A stretch of 64,000 bases of DNA, from assembly GCA_017590115.1 (NCBI GenBank), contig JAGGNK010008892.1, positions 503,383 to 567,382 on the forward strand, read 5' to 3'. A program made the translations under genes and the position numbers. This DNA is from Montifringilla adamsi (taxonomy: Eukaryota; Chordata; Aves; Passeriformes; Passeridae). Shown here one piece after another: positions 1 to 11,303 of the stretch; position 1 is the stretch's first letter, and every line of letters begins with the position of its first letter. The notes beneath the pieces were generated by a model. The model saw nothing but the letters and a program-made list of their open reading frames with translations. It was not told the DNA's origin and searched no databases.

Positions 1-1406
1 GTCAGTAATTTTTGGAGACGCTATTCCTAAATTCTTCAGGAAACAAACTGAAGGCTTGTCTTCATAACCAGCTGAACAGTGACTGTCATTTTACCACATA
101 ATTGCATATGCACAACTGGTACTGTGGTAAGACATTCTGCCTTTCAGTGGAAGGTGAAGTGTAATTTCAGAAGTCTGTCCTTTTAAAAATTTTTTGTTAG
201 TTTGTTTTGTATGTATTTAAGAAAAATGTGTCAAACACCTCAAAAATGATTGAAGGAGCATTGGTGGACCTGTATTACTACCACTAACACCCAATTAACA
301 TTAAAAGCATACCTTCAAAATATTGTTATAGCTTGCAAGACTCGGAGGAGAGTAAAAAATTCCTTGACTTCGCAATTTCTACAGCAAATGCATTTCACTC
401 TGATTCCTTTCTAAGATCACACTTGATAGCAAAATCAAAAGCAAGTTTTTAAAATTGAAACCAGTTAACAACAACTATATTCTGTAATAAATACTATTGC
501 TTCAGATGGAAGAAAGTATAGCATTTTATTTAATGGGAATTTTATTCTTTTAGTAAGTGAAAATAATGCTTTTTAAGAAACCCACTAACTCCTTTTGTTA
601 ATGCTGAAAACCAGCTTTCCTCCTAAGGGAGGGAAAACAGTTGTTCATCTGACAGGCTTGCCACCTACAGCAAAAGGAAACATCTGCTCATCATCAAAGG
701 ATGCCTATAGTGACTCAGTAAGCTGCTGGTGTGCAAATTTGGAACCTTGCATTTGTTGAGAAGTTTAAAATTCACATTGACATGAATTATGGCAAGAAGG
801 AGAAGGGCAAAAAATAGCAGATACAGCATGGAGATAATTATGTAGACCTTAAGAGGGCTTGATCTGCCCACCTGTACACATCATTCAATTTCACAGCTAT
901 ATCTATACTGAACACAGTCCACACACTAATGCATGGAGAGAATACTGCTCTCCTTGATTACTGTACCATTAAAACTCCCAGTTATATGCTGCTGTTATAG
1001 CTTCCTTCCTTAAGTAAGGATTCAGGGTTTTTTCCCAATGTCTCTAAAATATTCAGTTTACCTTTATTCTTGTTATCAGCTAAAAAAGCAGCTCCTCAAT
1101 TCTCATGTCACAACCATTTTCTCCAACACCATCTCACTGTCTCTTCTCTGTGCTCTCTCAAAGTATCATGCATGTTGCATAGATGTAAAAGTCTTTTCTC
1201 TACAAGCAGCATATCCTTTTCAGACAGCCCTGAACTGAGAATTTGCAGGAAGTTGCTCCTCTGCTTTGGCTACTTAAGTATTTTGTCTTTTTTAAGAAGA
1301 GAGACATAGCCTTTTTTTAATGTGAAATGGGATTAAACAGAAACAGGCTTTCCTCTACAACTTCCAGTGCATTCCTATTTTTTCATTTTAAACAAAAGCA
1401 CTTTAT

Positions 1407-1480
1407 ATTCTTCTACCACAGATCATGTAACTAACACAAACTAATTCTTCTACCACAGATCATGTAACTAACACAAACTA
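1407..1480. repeat. Tandem duplication, 2 x 37 bp
   Basis: Two adjacent, apparently identical 37-bp units start at 1407 and 1444, each beginning attcttctaccacagatc. The lack of divergence suggests a recent local duplication. Confidence 0.9.
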
Positions 1481-3725
1481 ATGTACTCCTTGCGTTCTCA
1501 CTTATGTCCAGACTCGGAGGAGGGAAGGACGCAGAAATAGATCTGGCACCATATGAAGCAGTTAGAAAAGCTCCTCAGAATGTGAAAGGGAAAACTGGGA
1601 CTCCAAAGGGAGGTAAAAACTGAAGTTTCTACTGTACAAAGCACAGTTTTAATACACTAAAATCCAGATTTTCAGCATTTCGTGAAAGCCGTGTGTCAAG
1701 AAAATGCAGTTTTCTCCATGCTTTACAACAGCAAAAAACATGGATCTTTGCTTTTTCCTTAACAATTTTCTGTAATTTAAAAACTGGTACAAATCTGATC
1801 TCCATACTATCTCTGTGTTCAAGGGTGCTTTTTTTTGTTTTGTTTTGTTTTGGCAGGGTTTGTTTAAGTTTGATATTTTAATTGTTTACCTTTAAAGTTC
1901 TGTCCTTTGCAGAAAAGTACTAGCTTACTTGCTTTACAATATTTTAATTTCACACAGTATTGTGTCTCTTTGTACTTACATGTAATTTTCTCCTTAAAAC
2001 AAACCCTGCCAAAACAGATTTTAGACATATATTTAAACTCTTCTGAAAAGAACTTTCATCATGTCACAGTGTATTGCAGAAATTAAATAAAACAGTTTGT
2101 ATCATTACAGATTAGGTTGTGGCTAATTTTATGTTCTATTTTAAGAGTTTTAGAATGTAATACTATGTTTATAAGTAAAATTGTGAGAGCACTTAGTATA
2201 ATGAAAACATTTTTCTGCCTAATTCCAAGACTTGCTGGCTTTCAAGTCACTTTCCCTTGCCCTTACCAAAACCCAAACTGACAACTGCAGCAAACAATGA
2301 CCTGGAAGACCGCCAGAATTCTGGATCTATTTTTGTAAAGCAGAGGCCTGCCGTGGACTGACACGGTCAGTATCAACCCCTGTAACAAAGTGGTGCCACC
2401 AGAAAGCAAAGGTTTCCATGTTCTCAATGGATAATCAAACTTATTAATTCTTAATTCTCCATGCTGAAATATTTAAGGGTTTCTTTAAAACAAAACAGTA
2501 GAGAGATTTGATTACATAAGGACTGTCTTGAATAGAAAAGCATGTAACTGAGAAAGGTTAAGCGGAAAACCTCGGGAACTAACTGGTGGCTCTGGCATAG
2601 TTAAGAGACTGCCAAAGTGAAAGAGCCCTGATAACAGACCACAAATGCAAATCTATTACACAAACGCTTCACATTAGCCCTTACTGTTTCAGAGCTAACC
2701 AACAGCTATTTAGCAAAAGCATTTTTTAAAAAAAGGTAATTTTGTCAAATAAAATATTCTTGAAGGTTTTGGTACTGAAAAAGGAATGTAACTTAAAGAA
2801 ATCTTCTCATGGGCTTCTATTTTGCATCAGACAGGTCTGAACTCCTGATCACAATCTTTACATACAAATGAAAAAAAAATCACAAATGAATAAGTAGGTT
2901 AACAGAACCAATGAACATCATCTGCGTACAGACTGGTACAACACCAGTGCCCTACAGGAATGAGCAGAAGCAGCTGCCAGCTTCCCAAGCGAATTCGCTA
3001 ATGATGCTTGCAGACTCAGAGTTACACTAGTAAAAACTCTTAAGAAATCCACAACAATTCACACGTGTTCCAGAACTTAAGCTTTTATTTAAGCAACTTC
3101 AAACACTTCCATAGTAATGCACATATTTTCATTCCGAACTGTCAAAGCCAAACCTACACAGACTTTTCCTTTGCAACCGAGTGGTCAGAGCCTCCCTTTT
3201 GTCTGCCCTGGAGCTTTGATCTGGCTCCAGCCCTCAGCCTTGCAGTTCAGCAGCCCTCGCCACTGCTGAACTCTGCAAGTCGAGTGTAACATTAGCCAAA
3301 ATACTGAAGCAGAGTAAATCTTCCCCCTCTGCTCCTGACCAAAACATGTTCAGGGTTAAAGTCAAGAGTGACAGAACATGAAGCCCGAGTCCTTACACTT
3401 CACGCAATCCACATCCAGATCCCTGAGCAGTGAGCAGTGACATGTTCTCTGCAGTTAGACTAACCACGAAAGAAAAAAAAATCTACGACTCCTGCAAAAA
3501 AATCCCCAAAACCTTGCACACCCACCGGAACTCCAGGTAGCTACTTTTGTTGTAGCTCCCGATTTGTTGTCACTTTAACAATGATAAAACATTTTTCATT
3601 TATGACTGAAATTGATGATGTGCAACACCAATGAATGCCATCCAGCTGAAGCATTAGGGCTAACTGCCAGCGAAATAGATTTCTTAAATTAAAATCCCTT
3701 TAAACGAATGCAGTCTTTGTTTAAG

Positions 3726-3751
3726 TATATTGTTTAATATTAAACAATATA
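3726..3751. repeat. Perfect 26-bp palindrome
   Basis: Each 13-base half (tatattgtttaat and its complement) is the exact reverse complement of the other, with no spacer. It is AT-rich and lies in RALGAPA1 intron 1. No known family was recognised. Confidence 0.9.
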
Positions 3752-4607
3752 TCAGAATGGATGTCCAATGCAGACCATTTCATTCTGTCCCATGTAATTT
3801 GACTTTTCCCTTTCAAAGACTATTTACATGAGATGTCCAGCACTAACCAATCGCCAAGAAAACAAAACAAAATGATAACATAAACTCCCTACACTTTAGT
3901 TACTCTGTTTTCTCACATTTTGCAATTATTCTCTCCATGGTTGCAGAGATAAAAGAAGTATAGTTTCAGATAGCAGATGCAAATAAAGTAATTCATGAGA
4001 AACTATGTACTTCCTTTTTTCTTTACTCTGGATTAACAGATTTCAAACCTGTATCTTCTACTCTACAAAACAAAAAGTGAAAAAGGAGAGAGGAAAAAAA
4101 ATCCAACAAGAAAGCAAGTATCTTAAGAACTCAGCCCCATAAGAAAATTTTATACCCATAGATTTATTTGATTTACTTGCACACAGTAGGATGTTACAAA
4201 AATCATCAAATATTTAGAGATTTTAGCTTTAAAAAAATACATACATTTCCAACTTCAGATTGAATCTTCAAATTCAACAGGGTTAATCAAACACCAACAT
4301 ACTGAATATCAAAATGAAAAGTCAATATTGTTAAAGTATGACCTTATGAAGGGTAACATACCTAGCTGTCTTAATTATTTGTAGAATGCTCAAAGCTCTG
4401 TTTTAGCAAAAGGACATATAAACCCAGACCTGATGTTTGAAAGATCACTAGCATGAACTTTTATAAATTACCATTTAAAAATCATATAATTTTAGTCTGA
4501 TGTTGAAATCTGATGAAACAGAGCATATATATAAGAATAATGCAATATTATTTCCACTTTAATGACCCTAAAAATTGCAATTAGCTGCTAATCGTCTGGG
4601 GATTGTT

Positions 4608-4608
4608 A

Positions 4609-4657
<49 letters not shown>

Positions 4658-4660
4658 AAT
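4608..4660. repeat. Compound (TA)n(CA)n(TA)n microsatellite
   Basis: A TA run of about 15 bp is followed by a CA run of about 19 bp and another TA run of about 17 bp. It is a likely polymorphic length marker in RALGAPA1 intron 1. Confidence 0.95.
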
Positions 4661-4750
4661 ATTTTTTCTGGAAATCATTGTACAGGCAATACCTAACTCT
4701 GTAAGGTACACAATGTACCTCCCTTCCATGAGCTAGAGAAGCCCCAGTGA

Positions 4751-5110
4751 TCACACCTGCACCACTGCAGCCTTCCTTCCAGCAAGGCCCCACTGCTGCC
4801 ACGCAGACCCAAGGGAATGCCGTTCGACATTCCCGGTCAAGGTTCGGATGCCCCAACTACTGCAGTCACACATAGTAAACACAGCTGTCACAGCATTTTC
4901 AGCATACAGGAAGACAAGACACCAGAGCAGTTTGCTAAAAACTCATTGACCATTGACATTGACCAAATCAGCACCAGGGAACTGTATGAGACTCTCAGGC
5001 ACTTCCTAGAACTGAGAAGAAAAAACCAAATGGAGCAGGGTGGGGTAAACACTTCCCTATGGGAAGAAAGGAATACATCTCAAAAGAATAAAATCTATGA
5101 AACCAGATAG
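4751..5110 (+). other. Unrecognised open reading frame antisense to RALGAPA1 intron 1
   Basis: An open frame of 119 codons runs from after a TGA at 4748 to a TAG at 5108, with its first ATG at 4817 (97 residues). Its C-terminal half contains a charged, helix-like stretch (RELYETLRHFLELRRKNQ). A pyrimidine tract ending in AG lies at 4771-4782 and a GGG|GTAAAC donor-like site near 5044, so part could be an internal exon. An AATAAA lies at 5087-5092. I do not recognise the protein. It may be a decayed retrocopy, an unannotated antisense exon, or chance. Confidence 0.2.
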
Positions 5111-8100
5111 TTACATTTGTTTCAAGAAATATACTGCAGCAAGATAACAATGAAAGGTAGATTACCTTTATTCATACACTGCTAAGTCCCAAGACATGAG
5201 ACTTCAATCTTTACAAATCTTAGCATTTCTAAGCAAGAATAATATTTCTTAGAGGTCTTCTAAAGGCTTTAACTTCTACTAAAAAAACCTTGGACCTGTG
5301 ACATACATAAATGTGTCATATACTGTATTTAAAAAATAATTTAATCAATTCTGATTTAGTCACCTGAATTTCACAGAATTTTCTCTGGTTCCTGAATTAC
5401 AAAAAAAAGGCTGAATGGAGCCAAACTGAAGTAGATCAGAGACCCAGAGAATGACACGGGACTGAAGAGCAAAGAGCAGTTATCTACCAAAGCGTGTCAG
5501 AAAAAAAAATAAAACAGAAAAAACAAAAACAAAACCCAAACCACAACAAATGCATTTCCCCACAGCATTCCTACAACTGATCACTAGCCTAGCATTCAAG
5601 AGCTTCCCAGGACAAAAATAATTTATTGCAGCTTCAAATTTGGTAAGCCTTAACAGATGTTATTTCCTAGACTTTCTCATGTATGTTTAGGTACTTTTCA
5701 CCCTCTGTCCCTACACAAAGGAATTTTAAAGCTTTCAGTGTCTTTTCATATTAAAGTTTCACTCTCATCTGAGTTAATCTTATATCTAAATCTTCTATAT
5801 ACTGACTATAGCAATGAGACTCCTAAAGCTGCAATGGTAGTTGATATAATGGTATGTCACTGCTTCACAAAAGACACAAAATTTTCTATATATCCTTATG
5901 CAGACTCATTTGCATTTTTACTAAATTTAACCTGAGTTGTCACCAATGACAGGATATTTTCCTAAAAGAATACAAATCACTGCACTCTAAGCTATTCTGT
6001 AAAAGATATTTTAAAAATTCCATCTAATGTACACTACTCTTAATTTGTTAAAAATAAAAGCCACAGGCCTTTGTGCTATCGATCCATTTAGCTTCATATC
6101 ACATGCTTTGTATTGTTCAGTATCTTCTGATCCTTACTAAAAGTGGCATTATACTAATTTAAATATTTTTAGACTATATGGTGCCTGACTTACACCTTGG
6201 AGGATGCAATCTCAGTCTTGTACCATAATTAAATTTTTAAGATTTCTCTTTGACTAGTAGACAGCCAGCAATCTATACACACAAGCACAAGCAGGCACCT
6301 CAGTTCATGACTATTCTATTATTTTGGCTTACTGGAAAACTGCTGCTTTGGATGCCTCGGTAAAATAGCAGGAAAATGAACTCCCTTTCCTCCCCTCAAG
6401 TCTTAATCATGAAATCAAGGCCATACCTGTTTATTGTTCTGTTTATTGTTGTTGACCAAAGACTAAAATGTACAGAGAAAAAAAAAAAGAAAACTCTGGT
6501 CCAATATGCTTTGAAGGCCTACTGAAAGTATTCTAAATTAAAGAACAAGAGAAAATTCTCTCTCTTTTCCTGGGTGTGAAACTGCAGAAAATTCTCTTCC
6601 GGATAGTCTTTCAGTCTCCAGTGTGCAGAGGCTAAGAGCAATAAACAAAATAAATCATTTTTCCTTCAGGAAGATGCTGAACACAGCTGACCTGAGATTT
6701 CCTGCCCTATCCCCTCAGAGAGTCTGTTGGCAATAGCTAACCACGGCTCCCCTGCACACATGGGAAACATGGCAATTATTATTCTGGGGGAATGATCACT
6801 GAGGACAAAATGATGTGCAGCACTTCACTGCTCAAGCTGTGGGATGGTGCCTGTATGAGAAGCCACCACAGGAAGCAGTCTGTCTTACATGGACACCTTA
6901 ATTTTTTAAAATCTGGTTCTGAAGAATAGTCAGAGAAAAAACTGCAGAAGAAAGGGCATAGAATTTATGTTTTGGAAGCCACTTGAGGCAGCAGAGAAAG
7001 GATTAAGGCAAGGAAGTGATCACACCAGAAGACAGACTTTAAATAATCTGCTGTATACTTCTCGTGCTCTACAGTGGGAATATGTATGGAAATACCTTCC
7101 TCTTCTGGTCTAGAAAAAGGCCTTGTTTTTGTATCTCATGCACCTAAGAATATCTGCACCTAAGAAAATCTTGTGGATGTATCCAAAACAGACAAGCTGA
7201 AGAGTATCGTTATGCCTTTCTCTAATTACACAGTCACTCACACGTTGTGTTCTCCCAAACTTGGAGAAAGGATGCATGGGAGCTGTGCTTCAACAGCTGA
7301 GATACACACAATGAGGGAGGAGGATGGACATGAAAACATCCCCAGCCAATTTAGTCTGTCCTACAGCCAGTAAACAGAAACCTTAGATTAGATAAGAATG
7401 TCTGCTTGGCATAGCTTATGGCTTGCAACTTACAGAAGTCATCCAATTATTAAGAAAGCTGAAGAAAAAAATGTTGTAAATCAATTGCAAGCAACATAAA
7501 TGGAAAATTTAGAACAGATCAGATCAAAATCATTCAGAGTGTTTTGCAGACAAAAGCAAAACTAGAAATACTCAACGTACTTTAGCCAGGAAATCTGAAT
7601 TCAGAGAGGTACTTAGTTTCTTTAGAATGTTTTTTCCTCTTATGTTTCAACTGAGCTAAAAACCAACACAGAGCAAGCCACAGCTGGCCCAGTACAGCTA
7701 GTTAGGAAGAGTGGTACGTTCTGCGTGAGGCAAGGGGATGCATCTGACTTCTGAAGTCGCTTAGATAGCTACACAACTATTCTCCATTTCAAGTCTCGAT
7801 AATTACTATGTTGCAGAAAATAACTCATGAAGCAGCAGATGGTGCAATATGGGAACACCTGTTCCTTTAAACACCAAAACAAAACAAAGGAGCAATAGCC
7901 GTTTTCCTTTGAAAAGAAAGAATCCAGCTTTGGAGGACAAGATACATAAATACCAGCAGACAGTGGGCAGAACCCAAAATAATCCATTCAGCACTCTGTG
8001 CTAAACACGGAATGCAGTTGCCCTTGACCCAGCCCTGTTCACGTGTTGATAAACTGTCAGAAGCAACACACGCATTCACAGGGCTGAAGCACCAAAAGAT

Positions 8101-8917
8101 ACTCCAGACCAAGCTTCTTTTTTCAAGGATAGCTTGATGACAATGACTTAGATTTTTACAAACAAGTGCAACTAACAGATAGCTTGGAATGGTTAACTAG
8201 GTTTGTTTTTGTTTCCCCTGTTTTTTTCATTAGGCAATTATGCCGTATAATCACAATTTCTAATTCACTGGTCAGGTTAAATGGCTGTTCACATGGAACT
8301 GCAGCAGCCCTTCAGGGCTTGTGTGTCCGTCCTCCTTTACCAACTAGCAAATCAAAAGTGTTTTAAATCTGGCTGTATAGAAGCTCCTTCACATCTACGC
8401 TAGTGAGCACTTACTACTGTAGCTCTTACCTTGAAAATGTACACAAATATAAATTGTTACTGTAAGAACGTAAGGGAAATTGACTCAGGAGTTACAGGCA
8501 CCATTTGCGCTCGCCAGCCACTTTTATTCATGCGCAGCAACTTAGCACTTTGTGTATGCTAGAGAATAATTCACATGGAAAGAACACCACTTTTTCGCCT
8601 CCTTCCACAGTTCCCAAAGCAATGCCACCGTCAGACGGAAACGTCCGTGTCCCAGTACAAAAGCGCGGAGCGCAGCATCCCGCGCCGCGCCCGCGGGGTC
8701 CCGCAGCCCCCGGCACATCGCTGCGGTCTCGCCCCGCCGGCCCGCCATGCCGGGCGGGGGTCTCCCCCGCTCGCCAGCTGGGTTCTTCGCCGGGGCTGAG
8801 CCCCGAGTCCGCCTCCCGCCCCGGCGCCCGGCTGGTCCCTCCAAATTCCCGGTCTTCCCCACGCCGGGACCCGCGGTCCCCGCTGACCCCTCCCTTCCCC
8901 CCTCCCGGCCGCCTCAC

Positions 8918-9023
8918 CGATAAGGACGCGGAGGTGCTTGAGTCGGGTGAGTGGGTCCTTGCGGGTGTCCAGCACCTTCTGCGTGGATTTCCGCACGTCC
9001 CCGTGCGGCTTCTTGGAAAACAT
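8918..9023 (-). CDS. RALGAPA1: Ral GTPase-activating protein subunit alpha-1, first coding exon (partial gene)
   Basis: This is the N-terminal coding exon of RALGAPA1, the large catalytic subunit that with RALGAPB turns off RalA and RalB by stimulating GTP hydrolysis in the cytosol. The exon encodes 35 residues beginning [10 protein letters not shown] and ending RLKHLRVLI, plus one base of the next codon. This matches the conserved vertebrate N-terminus as I remember it. The donor reads ATCG|GTGAGG on the minus strand, leaving phase 1. The ATG at 9021-9023 is chosen because the family begins there, although an overlapping frame extends further upstream. The GAP domain is far downstream and outside the window. 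The promoter is a CpG island, and BRMS1L lies head-to-head about 9 kb away. Confidence 0.93.
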
Positions 9024-9060
9024 CCCGCCGGGCCCGGCCCCGGGCCCGGCCCCGGCGCCG
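9024..9060 (-). promoter_or_regulatory. RALGAPA1: GGGGCC-like G-rich leader directly before the RALGAPA1 start codon
   Basis: Read on the minus (mRNA) strand, the bases before the ATG contain alternating GGGG and GGG runs separated by CC or CCC, ending just before the start codon. Such sequence can fold as a G-quadruplex or a very stable GC hairpin, either of which could slow ribosome scanning. That the region is transcribed is inferred from its position. Confidence 0.6.
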
Positions 9061-9309
9061 AGCTCCAGAGGCGGACAGCGGCCTCCGGATCTGCCCGCTC
9101 TGGGGCCCCTACATAGCCAGAGGCGGCAGCGCCGCCGCCACCTCCGCCGCCTCCCGACTCCGACTGCGATGCGGCGAGGGCGGAGGGGCGCGGCGCGGAG
9201 CCAACTCCCCGCGGGCCGGGGGCCGGGCTGGGCCTGGACTCCCCCTTCTTCCTCCCTCGCTTTCCTCCCGCTGCTTCACGACAGCCGTCAGGTACGACCC
9301 CAGGCGTCC

Positions 9310-9336
9310 CCATGGCAACCGCGTCGCGACGTCACG
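9310..9336. promoter_or_regulatory. RFX half-site and CRE-like site upstream of RALGAPA1
   Basis: CCATGGCAAC at 9310-9319 matches a half X-box bound by RFX factors. CGACGTCA at 9327-9334 matches the CRE palindrome at seven of eight positions. Both lie in the CpG island about 290 bp upstream of the RALGAPA1 start codon. Binding is inferred from the motifs alone. Confidence 0.4.
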
Positions 9337-9480
9337 GCGGCGCTACCCCGCGCACCTCCGAGGCGCGCCGGGCGGGGCCGCGCCGCGCGCTCCCCCGGAG
9401 CCCGGGCCGAGGATGGGGAGAGGCACCGGAGCGGGACTGCTGGGGGCTCGCTGCAGCACCCCTGCGCAGCTCGGCAGCAC

Positions 9481-11162
9481 TAACTGGGGTAGGAAACTGT
9501 TCTTCTGCTGTTTGTAAGTGAAATGTAAAGTTATCCCATTGCACAGCTACGCTGGCTGTACAGAGAAACTGCAGGGTAAGGGGGCAATCCTGTGAGCAAT
9601 AAGGAAATAAAATCCAGGTGGGGACCGTATTCATCACGGCAGCGACTCCAAACCTTTTACCCAAGCATTAGTTGTGCAACAAGCAACGATGTGTCTCATA
9701 GTTCCTCTTTCCACACTGATCCTCAAAGTGCTGCAACTCCTCACGCCGAGCTCCTGCCCAAGTTGCTTCTCCCCGATTTCACTGCCTACGCCTTCAACTG
9801 CAGTGCTGGCATCGAGACCGAACCATCAGGCACGAAGGTCTGAGGTGTCCTCATTTCTTCTGCGCTCTGTTAGGATGGTCATGTCCCTTCTGCTCCTACA
9901 GCAAAGCCAAATGAGCTCAAGAGAACATGTTTGGCTCAGTCCCATGCACAACCTCACAGCAAGGCAAACAACAGCCAGGAAAATGGATGAGGTGCCATAT
10001 CAACTCTTGCTGAGGATGGAATTACTAGTATTGAAAAAGTCCCAAGTTTCTCCTAAAAGTTTGTTTGCATTCATGAGATAGAGAATCCTTGGACTTTCCA
10101 ATGGACATCTGCTGTAGTATCATTTAAGACTCTTTCCAGTGTCTCTTTACTTGGACATTTTTAAACAGCCACTGGTACTCTGTTTTGGATTGAGGATCAC
10201 TTCTGTGAGCTAAGAGTCTGATTGGAACAGCTGGAGTTTTTAATATTGGAAATATTTCATTATTTGAGGCTTGTTCTAAAATTCCAAGAATTGTCAACAT
10301 TTACAGACCTGTCACATAAATAATCCAAGTGTTTAAAATAATGACGGATAACAGTTAATGTTAGAAGCACAAGGGCAGTGGGAACAAAGCCAGCAGGGCA
10401 TCAGTGAGGGACTCAGTGTTGTCTGCCTACTTATGTGGTCTGCCCCAAAGCATTTCAAATATTCTACCATCTCTGTAAATGAGATCTGAAGATCAGCATG
10501 TTAGGTACTAGCTAGTATTACAATTATTTAGTTTACTATAGCACAGTACATTTTAGCTCTCTAAGATCTAACAATGATACATTGATTTATATACTTTGAT
10601 TTCTAAATTTCATTAATTCTAAACACAATTCTGCATATTGAAAAACTTTGAGATATCTTTTCTTTGGATAATTTGCTTGCTTTTCTGTTAATTTTTAGAT
10701 CTTTAACTCAAGATGAGATTAAAAATAATAGAGCAAGACATTGCTAAAATATTAAATGACAGGAGGGAGTGGTGTTAACCAAGATAATAATGGCTTCTAT
10801 AGATAACCTCCTTGTGCAGGCACACCGGGCAGGAAGGGCATGTTCTGTGCACAGGAAAAGCCATGATCGTGCAAAGGCTTGACTTTGAAGCATGTGACTT
10901 CGGTTCTTTGAATAAGCATGAAGGACAAGGTTAGAAAAGAGCAGGATTAGTTAGGCAGAGGTTAGGTTCTGCTGCATTCCAGGCTGCTATTACTGTGCCC
11001 AATTCTTGGCATTTCCACTTTAAAGAGAAAACTTTTAAAATGTTTCTGTCCAGATACAAGGGGACTGTCATAACTAAGTTTAACTGAACTTTTAAAGGAG
11101 TACTGTAGACAATGAAATGCTGCAGAACTTTATTCCCTCCTTCTATTATCTGTCATCAAGCC
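9481..11162. other. Intergenic sequence, nothing recognised
   Basis: This AT-rich sequence lies upstream of RALGAPA1. Open frames up to about 135 codons (9674-10081) overlap in several phases and resemble no protein I know. Confidence 0.6.
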
Positions 11163-11303
11163 TGACAGAGTTCAGAAAGCATTTGGATAATTCTCTCAGG
11201 CACATGGTGTGCCTCTTGGAGATGGTCCTGAGCAGGGCCAGGAGCTGGACTCGATGATCCTGGTAGGTCACTTCCAACTCAGCAGATTCTGTGGTTCTGT
11301 GAT
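11163..11303 (+). mobile_element. CR1 LINE 3'-end fragment
   Basis: The stretch carries the typical avian CR1 tail: a CAGGCACATGGTGTG block, then AGGAGCTGGACTCGATGATC, then a cluster of short TTCTGTG-like units. It is 5'-truncated, as most CR1 copies are. Confidence 0.9.

Larger units (their letters stand above)
1..8917 (-). other. RALGAPA1: RALGAPA1 intron 1 (partial, runs off the left edge)
   Basis: This stretch follows the exon 1 splice donor of RALGAPA1 on the minus strand and continues beyond the window. I looked for the expected second coding exon, which in vertebrates continues with an acidic, aromatic-rich segment, and did not find it. The sequence is AT-rich with short tandem repeats, a dinucleotide microsatellite and a palindrome, listed separately. 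Long frames here are uncharacterised; the best one is at 4751-5110 on the plus strand. That the whole stretch is intron is inferred from the strand and position of exon 1. Confidence 0.75.
8640..9480. promoter_or_regulatory. RALGAPA1: CpG island at the RALGAPA1 promoter and exon 1
   Basis: Base composition shifts sharply from AT-rich flanks to a dense GC- and CpG-rich stretch covering the first coding exon, its 5'UTR and the upstream region. Several long overlapping open frames on both strands here result from the lack of AT-rich stop codons and are not separate genes. The limits are approximate. Confidence 0.9.

Noticed and set aside
338..450. Plus-strand coding-like frame after GACTCGGAGGAG
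   Set aside because: It has a weak acceptor and no convincing donor, and meets a stop quickly. It is probably chance.
2240..2350. Plus-strand frame resembling a short exon
   Set aside because: It ends in TGA without a convincing splice donor and has no recognisable homology.
8528..9313. A 261-codon minus-strand frame overlapping RALGAPA1 exon 1, plus several plus-strand frames of about 180-200 codons
   Set aside because: They lie wholly in the CpG island, are Arg/Pro/Gly/Ala-rich and overlap in multiple phases. Only the frame starting at 9023 matches a known protein.
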